NCBI RefSeq assembly: GCF_017255185.1
Contig: NZ_JAFKCZ010000015.1
Coordinates: 54,484-118,483 of the forward strand
From: Parahaliea mediterranea
GTDB taxonomy: Bacteria; Pseudomonadota; Gammaproteobacteria; Pseudomonadales; Halieaceae
Reading direction: 5' to 3'
DNA length: 64,000 nt
The notes under the pieces were generated by a model. The model was not told the origin of the DNA. It did no database searches and saw only the letters and a list, made by a program, of their open reading frames with translations. Below, one piece after another: positions 59,172 to 64,000 of the stretch. A program made the position numbers and the translations under genes. Each line of letters opens with the position of its first letter. Positions within the stretch are counted from its first letter, which is position 1.

Positions 59172-61625
59172 TCAGAAACGATACAGCGCTTGCAGCGCGA
59201 ACGTGCGGGGACGGTCCAGAAACTGGTAGTACGCAGTACCGGTGCCGCCGGTCAGCGCCCCTGCCAGGGGTGCGTCACCACCGAACGTCACAACATCCTC
59301 GTCACTGAGATTCTTGCCGATAAAGGCCAGCTCCCAGTTCCCGGCGACGTCACTCAGGGCGACGCGGAGATTCCACTTGGTGTAGGCGTCCTGCTTGTTC
59401 CGCGGGTCCAATGTGGGAGTAAACAGGTAGTCGTCGCTGAACACCAGGTCAAGTACGGTACGCAGTTCCAGGTTGTTGCCGAAGGAAATCACGTAATCCG
59501 CGCTGAGAGTGCCACTGTACTCCGGTGTGTATTCCTTGCGTTTGCCAGTGGCGTCGCAGGTCACGCCGTCAGGTTGCACACTCCCGGGCTCCAATACCTG
59601 CTGGCCGAAATAGCACTGGTTGTTCTTGAAATCAGTGTACTCGAAGTCAAGCCAAGCGACGGCCCCGGAAAGGGTCAGCCCCTCCGCCACGAGCCAGCGC
59701 CCGTCGAGTTCGAGTCCCTGAATCTCCGCCTTACCGGCATTGGTCACATTAAAGCCAAGAATGCCGTCAAACTGGCTCGTTTGTAAATTCGTGTACTCGG
59801 TATAAAACGCCGCCATATTGAGTTCCGCGACACCGCCAAGCCCCACCTTGGCCCCAACCTCGATACTTTCGGCTTCTTCCTCGTCGAAGTCGAACACACC
59901 GACAATGTCGTCCGCACACGCTGGCGGGTTGGTACTGGTATCCAGGTTACAGGCGTTTACTACCGACGGATCGGGGTGACCATTGGAGCGGATATCGAAG
60001 CCTCCGGCCTTGAATCCCTCGGTGTAGGTGGCGTACACCATGGCATCCTCGCCGAGGTCATATTGCACAGTGAACAGGGGTGTAAAGGCCTCTTCCTGTC
60101 TGTCGCTTCTAATTGTATCGTAAGGCTCAACGGCGAAAGCGCCGAACAAGGGATTCAGGCCGAAGTACACATTGGGCAACGTGCCCGTAGGATCCGTTGC
60201 CGGAAAGGCGGTATTGCCGCCATAGTGCACCTGCTGCTTGGTCGCCTCCTTGTCTTCTTCGGTGTATCGCGCACCGAACACCAGCCGCAAGCGATCGCTT
60301 ACATTCCACGTAGCCTGTGCAAAGACCGCCCACATGTCACTTTCCTGTTGAGCGAACCGGCGGCTGCTGATGTTCCTGAAATTGGGGTTTAGCAGTCGCA
60401 GGAGACTGTTGTCCGGTACATTGATCGAATCCCGGAAGTCCAGTTCGTTGGTCTGGTAGAAAACACCGGCGATATAATCCACCGTCTCGTTTCCTGGCGA
60501 TGTAATACGCAGCTCCTGGCTAAATTGCTCGAAGGATTCATCCTGGCCTGCATTGAGGATGGAAGCGCCGGTAAAATCACAGTCGCAATTTTGCTCAAAG
60601 TCATACTCGAGATAACCCGTGGTGGAGGTCAGCGTGTACTCCCCGAACGCATAGTCGATATCGAGTACGAGCACATCGGCGGTATTGTTGTGATAGTCGC
60701 CGTTGCTGCCGCGCACCCGATTGAGCTCGCCATCCTCGCCAGCGAAATCCACCGGTGGCTCAAGCATGAGGGTGTTGTTCACCAGCCCCACGAAGTTATT
60801 CAACGCCGTAACATAGTCGACGCCAGCTCCGGTTCCAGCCAGGTCCTCCCGCACGATACTTTGGGCGAGTTCGACGTTGCGCCCCACATCGTCGAATTCC
60901 GCGTGCTCATACTTCAGATCCATTGTCAGCAAATCGGTCGGCATCCAGCGCAATGAACCTCGAATAACAGTCTCCTCCTCCTGTTTTTCGTTGTGGCTGC
61001 TGTTGAAATTGGTGAACGAACCTTCCTGGTCACGATAGAGCATGGCGATACGCCCAGAAAGCGTGTCGGTCAGCGGGCCGCTGAATACGGCGCGGTAGTC
61101 CTGCTGTTCCTCTTCAAATTCATAGAGCGCCGAAATCTGCCCCTCGAATTCTTCGCCGGGGCTGGCGGTAGTCATGTTCACCGCCCCCGCGATACTGTTT
61201 TTACCAAATAGAATAGGCTGGGGGCCCCGCAGTACCTCGACCCTCTCCATGTCAAATAGCGGCAGCCGTGACAGCTGGCTGCGCCCGTAATAGATGCCGT
61301 CCACGTACATGCCGGTTGATTGCTCAAACCCCGGATTGACACCCGAACTGACCCCTCGGATGGTGATATTGTTTGCGATCGTACCTTGGTTCATGGAGAA
61401 ATTGGGTATATAGGTCGTCAGGCTCTCCAGATTGGTGATGCTGGCATCCTCCATTTTCTGCCCGCTGATCGCGCTCACCGAAATCGGTACGTCCTGGAGA
61501 CTCTCCACTCGTTTTTGCGCGGTTACAACCACTTCCTCCAGTTGTAAGTGCTGCGCTTGCGCGCCGCCGGCGACAACGGTGGCGATCGCCACGCCGAGAA
61601 GGGACTTAACAGGTTGGTAAGACAT
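59172..61625 (-). CDS. TonB-dependent outer membrane receptor
   Basis: This is an 817-residue receptor. The signal peptide is ~1-24 (GVAIATVVAGGAQAQ). The TonB box region LEEVVVTAQKR is followed by the common QDVPISVSAISGQ plug start, MERVEVLRGPQPILFGKNSIAGAVN (plug core, quoted in part) and a long barrel ending in ALYRF. This subfamily is abundant in marine Cellvibrionales and sphingomonads, where it imports varied organic substrates. AGGAGG lies before ATG 61625. No dedicated pathway gene sits next to it apart from the opposed sulfotransferase/ATP-grasp pair. Confidence 0.93.
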   Translation of the reverse strand: MSYQPVKSLLGVAIATVVAGGAQAQHLQLEEVVVTAQKRVESLQDVPISVSAISGQKMEDASITNLESLTTYIPNFSMNQGTIANNITIRGVSSGVNPGFEQSTGMYVDGIYYGRSQLSRLPLFDMERVEVLRGPQPILFGKNSIAGAVNMTTASPGEEFEGQISALYEFEEEQQDYRAVFSGPLTDTLSGRIAMLYRDQEGSFTNFNSSHNEKQEEETVIRGSLRWMPTDLLTMDLKYEHAEFDDVGRNVELAQSIVREDLAGTGAGVDYVTALNNFVGLVNNTLMLEPPVDFAGEDGELNRVRGSNGDYHNNTADVLVLDIDYAFGEYTLTSTTGYLEYDFEQNCDCDFTGASILNAGQDESFEQFSQELRITSPGNETVDYIAGVFYQTNELDFRDSINVPDNSLLRLLNPNFRNISSRRFAQQESDMWAVFAQATWNVSDRLRLVFGARYTEEDKEATKQQVHYGGNTAFPATDPTGTLPNVYFGLNPLFGAFAVEPYDTIRSDRQEEAFTPLFTVQYDLGEDAMVYATYTEGFKAGGFDIRSNGHPDPSVVNACNLDTSTNPPACADDIVGVFDFDEEEAESIEVGAKVGLGGVAELNMAAFYTEYTNLQTSQFDGILGFNVTNAGKAEIQGLELDGRWLVAEGLTLSGAVAWLDFEYTDFKNNQCYFGQQVLEPGSVQPDGVTCDATGKRKEYTPEYSGTLSADYVISFGNNLELRTVLDLVFSDDYLFTPTLDPRNKQDAYTKWNLRVALSDVAGNWELAFIGKNLSDEDVVTFGGDAPLAGALTGGTGTAYYQFLDRPRTFALQALYRF

Positions 61626-62050
61626 TGCTTTTTTCCTCCTTGCGCGCCGTCAGGCGCGTAGTTGTTATTGGAAACAACCTCATTTCCATATTTCCTTGGC
61701 ATGTACTTCTAGAGCGCCGGACCAGTGCTGAGCGTCACCTGTCACCACTGTGGCGGGAAGGCCTGGCAGGCCGGTAAAAAGCCGCGCCCGGCAGGTATCG
61801 GAAAGTCTTCGCCGGTTGCACGCAGAAGCCTCCGTCCTGCCGCCGGAGCAAAGGCCGGGCAGGTCCCACCGCCTCGTTGGGGTACGGCGTGAGCGCGCTG
61901 GAAATCCAGCATGGGAAGCCCCTAAAGCGCACCTGGGACCAGGGGGACGTAAGAAGGACGGAAAGTAATGGCAGCGGGCCGACCGGTATTATCCTGGTAG
62001 TGATGCAAGACCCCGGAGTAGTGGTCGGTCGATGCATGGTGGGACTTCCT
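61626..62050. other. long leader/intergenic region upstream of the TonB receptor
   Basis: The first ~110 bases carry the receptor's ribosome-binding site and a GCGCGCC-GTCA-GGCGCG-like hairpin (~61640-61655). From 61740 to 62050 the sequence is GC-rich with several short palindromes (GGCCTGGCAGGCC, GCTGGAAATCCAGC). Short reading frames on both strands lack a ribosome-binding site or recognisable protein. A structured leader RNA is possible, but no known riboswitch pattern is convincing. Confidence 0.4.
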
Positions 62051-62320
62051 TATTTTTATGTGTAAGACAGTACACGCCGGGGAACAGAGTAGAGGAGTCC
62101 GCAAACCGGGAAAAATGGTTTATTATTATCTGCTGATAACCATTGGTAATCGCAAGGTTAGTACATCTCTCCCTTGAAAGCCTGTTGATGTAGCCGTAGC
62201 TGTGATCTCCCGGCACTTCACCGTGAGCGCCGCGAATGCTTTGGGCACACATGGCAGTCCCTTCGGGACTGCTGCAGGACGGAACAGAGAATCAACGCAT
62301 CCTTAAAAAACAAAACCCCC
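62051..62320. repeat. direct repeat, left copy (downstream of PEP-CTERM gene)
   Basis: It starts near TTTTTATGTGTAAGACAG and includes ACACGCCGGGGAACAGA, AATGGTTTATTATTATC.GCTGATAACCATT and ATCAACGCATCC. It aligns nearly collinearly with 63301-63565. Similarity is high at the start and decays toward the end. Confidence 0.85.
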
Positions 62321-62343
62321 TGCAGCTGTGCTGCAGGGGGTTT
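62303..62343 (-). terminator. strong intrinsic terminator, minus strand
   Basis: A perfect 13-bp stem (AAACCCCCTGCAG / CTGCAGGGGGTTT, loop CTGTG) is followed on the minus strand by TTGTTTTTT. It could stop transcription from the PEP-CTERM side before the TonB receptor. In the other repeat copies this hairpin is degenerate (ACCCCCT...AGGGGGT). Confidence 0.8.
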
Positions 62344-62364
62344 GCTTTACAGTCTAGAACTTGG

Positions 62365-62500
62365 CTTGGGAGGGAACGCTGGGAGAGGCAGCCCGTTGGC
62401 AGCCATGACCTACTTTGGGTCGCAAGCGTTGCTTGCGATTCCTGCGGAACGCCTTCGGCGAACAGGCTGCTTCACAACATGGCACCCCTTTGTCCTTTAC
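62365..62500. repeat. diverged partial copy of the right-end hairpin repeat
   Basis: Words such as GAGGCAGCCCGTTGG, ATGACCTACTTTGGGT, TCGCAAGCGTTGCTTGCGA and GCCTTCGGCGAACAGGCTGC follow the same order as in the 251-bp units at 63521-64000, with compensating changes in hairpin arms. Confidence 0.8.
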
Positions 62501-62531
62501 AAGATAATTGATCGTGCCTTTCTGAGACGTG

Positions 62532-62556
62532 AAAAAGCCCGCGCATGACGGGCCTT
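62532..62556 (-). terminator. intrinsic terminator of the PEP-CTERM gene
   Basis: On the minus strand GCCCG-TCATGCG-CGGGC is followed by TTTTT, 15 bases after the stop codon of the PEP-CTERM gene. Confidence 0.8.
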
Positions 62557-62570
62557 AAGAAGAATTTCGA

Positions 62571-63236
62571 TTATGCACCCTTGCGGCGGGACCACCCGAG
62601 GCCAGCAAGACCGAGGCCGAGGAGAGTGAGGGTGGCGGGTGCAGGGATAGCGACCGCAGGGTCGTAGGTGTAGATCAGGCTCAACTCGCCGGTGGCGCTC
62701 CAGTTGGTTGAAGGGCCACCAGCAAGCTGGCCAAGTAATTCTGAGACATCTGTTTCCATCAGCCAGTAAAATTCCGGATTCTGATTGATGTAATTACCAA
62801 ACTCGCTCGGCGAGATTGAACGGCTCTCTGAGAAAGAAAGAGCGGCGGCAGAGTAGTCACCGGAACAAACACCTGGGGTGCTAAGCGTAAAGCAGCTGAC
62901 GTGTGGGCCATGGAGAAGAATAAACAGATGTGCACTTGGCCCACCGGCAAAAATTCTCCCGTCAACCAAACCTGAAAATCCAAAGTCGCCCGGGTCGGTG
63001 TTGTAAGCATAATCCGCAAATCCTGAAATACTGCCGCCGGAAATATTGCCGCTCCCGGTTAGCAACACATCCACGCCTGTCAGAGTACCCAGACTCGAGT
63101 CGAAACTATTGAACACAATGCTGTCGTCCGCTTCATCGGTAATGTACCAGGTTTGCGTTTGCATCAGCATTGCCTGCGCGGAGGTAGCGGCAAGGCCAAG
63201 TCCGAGTACAGCGAGGGTGTAGACGAAACGGTTCAT
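62571..63236 (-). CDS. PEP-CTERM sorted exported protein
   Basis: This is a 221-residue protein. A signal peptide covers ~1-22 (AVLGLGLAATSAQA). The body is Ser/Gly-rich beta sequence (FDSSLGTLTGVDVLLTGSGN), resembling the choice-of-anchor beta domains found in such proteins. The C-terminal ~25 residues are a textbook PEP-CTERM signal in its PAP variant: IPAPATLTLLGLGLAGLG then WSRRKGA. It should be cleaved by an exosortase encoded elsewhere and released or attached with the extracellular matrix. AAGGAG precedes the ATG. It lies between direct repeats. Confidence 0.88.
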   Translation of the reverse strand: MNRFVYTLAVLGLGLAATSAQAMLMQTQTWYITDEADDSIVFNSFDSSLGTLTGVDVLLTGSGNISGGSISGFADYAYNTDPGDFGFSGLVDGRIFAGGPSAHLFILLHGPHVSCFTLSTPGVCSGDYSAAALSFSESRSISPSEFGNYINQNPEFYWLMETDVSELLGQLAGGPSTNWSATGELSLIYTYDPAVAIPAPATLTLLGLGLAGLGWSRRKGA

Positions 63237-63300
63237 GGATTAACGCTCCTTGTTGTTTAACCACGAAATTGGGTTAGTTCACTGATTGACTTACACATTC
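63237..63300 (-). promoter_or_regulatory. PEP-CTERM gene leader and promoter region
   Basis: AAGGAGC lies nine bases before the start codon. Farther upstream sits the inverted repeat at 63290-63316. I could not find a convincing sigma-54 GG-N10-GC box, which many PEP-CTERM genes have. Confidence 0.4.
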
Positions 63301-63316
63301 TCTTTTTATGTGTAAG
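63290..63316. promoter_or_regulatory. perfect inverted repeat CTTACACAT-N9-ATGTGTAAG
   Basis: Nine-base arms separated by nine bases, ~55-80 bases upstream of the PEP-CTERM start. Only the right arm is present in the left direct-repeat copy (62051), so the complete site is specific to this promoter. It looks like a dimeric operator. Confidence 0.55.
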
Positions 63317-63565
63317 ACAGAACACGCCGGGGAACAGAATAGAGGAGTCCGTAAATCGGGAAAAATGGTTTATTATTATCAGCTGATAACCATTGGTAAT
63401 CGCAAGGTTCGTACATCACTCCCTTGAAACCCTGCTGATATGGCCGTAGTTGTGATCTCCCGGTATTCACTGTGAGCGCAGGGAATGTTTTGGGTACACA
63501 TGGTGGCTTTTTGGGGCGGGGCAGGACGGGGCAGAAGATCAACGCATCCTAAAAAACAAAACCCC
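63301..63565. repeat. direct repeat, right copy (upstream of PEP-CTERM gene)
   Basis: Partner of 62051-62320. It includes the perfect palindrome TTATCAGCTGATAA (63376-63389) nested between AATGGTT and AACCATT, which in the left copy has one mismatch. Confidence 0.85.
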
Positions 63566-64000
63566 CTGCGTGTGTTGGGTCGAGTCTCGCTGAGGGGGTA
63601 GACTGGTTGAGGCAGCCCGTTGGGCTGCTATGACCTACTTTGGGTGGCGAGCGGTGCTCGCCATCGCTGCGGCGAGAGCCTGCCCCTCTTTTCGGGTGCG
63701 CCTGCGGCGCCCCTGCGCCGTTCGCCTTCGGCGAACAGGCTGCGTCACATGGCAGTCCCTTTGGGACTGCGGCAGGACGGGGCAGAAGATCAACGCATCC
63801 TTAAAAAACAAAACCCCCTGCGTGTGTTGGGTCGAGTCTCGCTGAGGGGGTAGACTGGTAGAGGCAGCCCGTTGGGCTGCTATGACCTACTTTGGGTGGC
63901 GAGCGGTGCTCGCCATCGCTGCGCGACGCCTGCGGCGCCCCCTTGCCGTTCAGCTTTGCTGAACAGGCGCGGTCACATGGCAGTCCCTGCGGGACTGCGG
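63521..64000. repeat. 251-bp tandem repeat, hairpin-rich, ~1.9 units (runs off the window)
   Basis: Unit A is 63521-63771 and unit B starts at 63772 (both begin GCAGGACGGGGCAGAAGATC). Each carries a row of short hairpins: GCAGCCC-GTT-GGGCTGC, GGCGAGC-GGT-GCTCGCC, GCCTGCGGCGC, GTTCGCC-TTC-GGCGAAC (unit B GTTCAGC-TTT-GCTGAAC) and GCAGTCCC-TTT-GGGACTGC (unit B loop TGC). No protein-like frame is evident. The 763 bases from 63237 to the window end therefore hold regulatory and repeat DNA only. Confidence 0.88.

Noticed and set aside
61740..61930. Possible cobalamin riboswitch upstream of the TonB receptor
   Set aside because: CCACTG..GGGAAGG and ACCTGCCGG-like words occur, but on different strands and in the wrong order, and no complete B12-box with the GCTGAC/GCAAC core is present.
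61735..62037. 100-residue minus-strand frame upstream of the TonB receptor
   Set aside because: No ribosome-binding site, no recognisable domain, and composition of non-coding GC-rich DNA; listed only as an intergenic region.
63521..64000. CRISPR array or integron attC array
   Set aside because: The 251-bp unit has no short identical repeat with variable spacers. GTTGGGC occurs, but without the matching GCCCAAC arm and attC layout.
1..64000. tRNA, rRNA, prophage or IS transposase genes
   Set aside because: No such gene, integrase or transposase frame was recognised on either strand; a dedicated tRNA or Rfam search could still reveal small RNAs.

Overview
The window reads as chromosomal DNA of a high-GC marine gammaproteobacterium. 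The best fit is Cellvibrionales, Halieaceae-like (Haliea/Halioglobus/Congregibacter type). I base this on gene content and order: hda-perM-DUF2066-purM-purN-DUF3108, apbC/metG back to back, rnfABCDGE, and a holD-like gene overlapping rimI. Two TonB-dependent receptors, a PEP-CTERM protein and many short intergenic palindromes centred on GAATTC or its variants also fit. The assignment is inference from content; no rRNA, tRNA, phage or IS transposase gene was recognised.

Left part (1-18 kb): two convergent ATP/ADP-translocase-like membrane proteins, one with a cadherin-like tail; an exported protein that appears to fuse a calcineurin-type phosphoesterase to a PI-kinase/HipA-like kinase fold; a DEAD-box helicase; an S9 peptidase; and oligopeptidase A. 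Next comes a pterin/deazapurine-flavoured group (a QueD/PTPS-like protein with an ExxHGH signature, an SDR and a YhhQ-type queuosine-precursor transporter). It is followed by an amino-acid catabolic unit: a giant indolepyruvate:ferredoxin oxidoreductase and a leucine-dehydrogenase-like enzyme, divergent from an Lrp/AsnC regulator.

Middle part (18-40 kb), mostly housekeeping: methionine/glutamine aminotransferase with omega-amidase, an OmpA-like porin, hda-perM-DUF2066, purMN, DUF3108, dcd, apbC, metG, the complete Rnf Na+/H+-translocating ferredoxin:NAD oxidoreductase operon, holD-like-rimI-small ORF, a GT2 glycosyltransferase, and an Nramp homologue lacking the usual metal-binding motif.

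Right part (40-64 kb), accessory: a large Ig-like lipoprotein with a G8 tract just after the lipobox. It is followed by two tandem Cache/SBP/HD-GYP receptors whose output halves are almost identical DNA while their sensor halves have diverged, which suggests gene conversion. Then come a Tat-exported PLP enzyme with a TonB receptor, an MsrB-MsrA fusion divergent from a peroxiredoxin, an M49-like zinc peptidase, an AT-richer sulfotransferase/ATP-grasp pair, a second TonB receptor, and a PEP-CTERM protein. The PEP-CTERM gene is bracketed by ~270-bp direct repeats and followed by a 251-bp tandem repeat full of covarying hairpins.

The most promising unexplained items are the phosphoesterase-kinase fusion, the sulfotransferase/ATP-grasp pair, the sensor-swapped HD-GYP twins, and the hairpin-repeat array at the right end.
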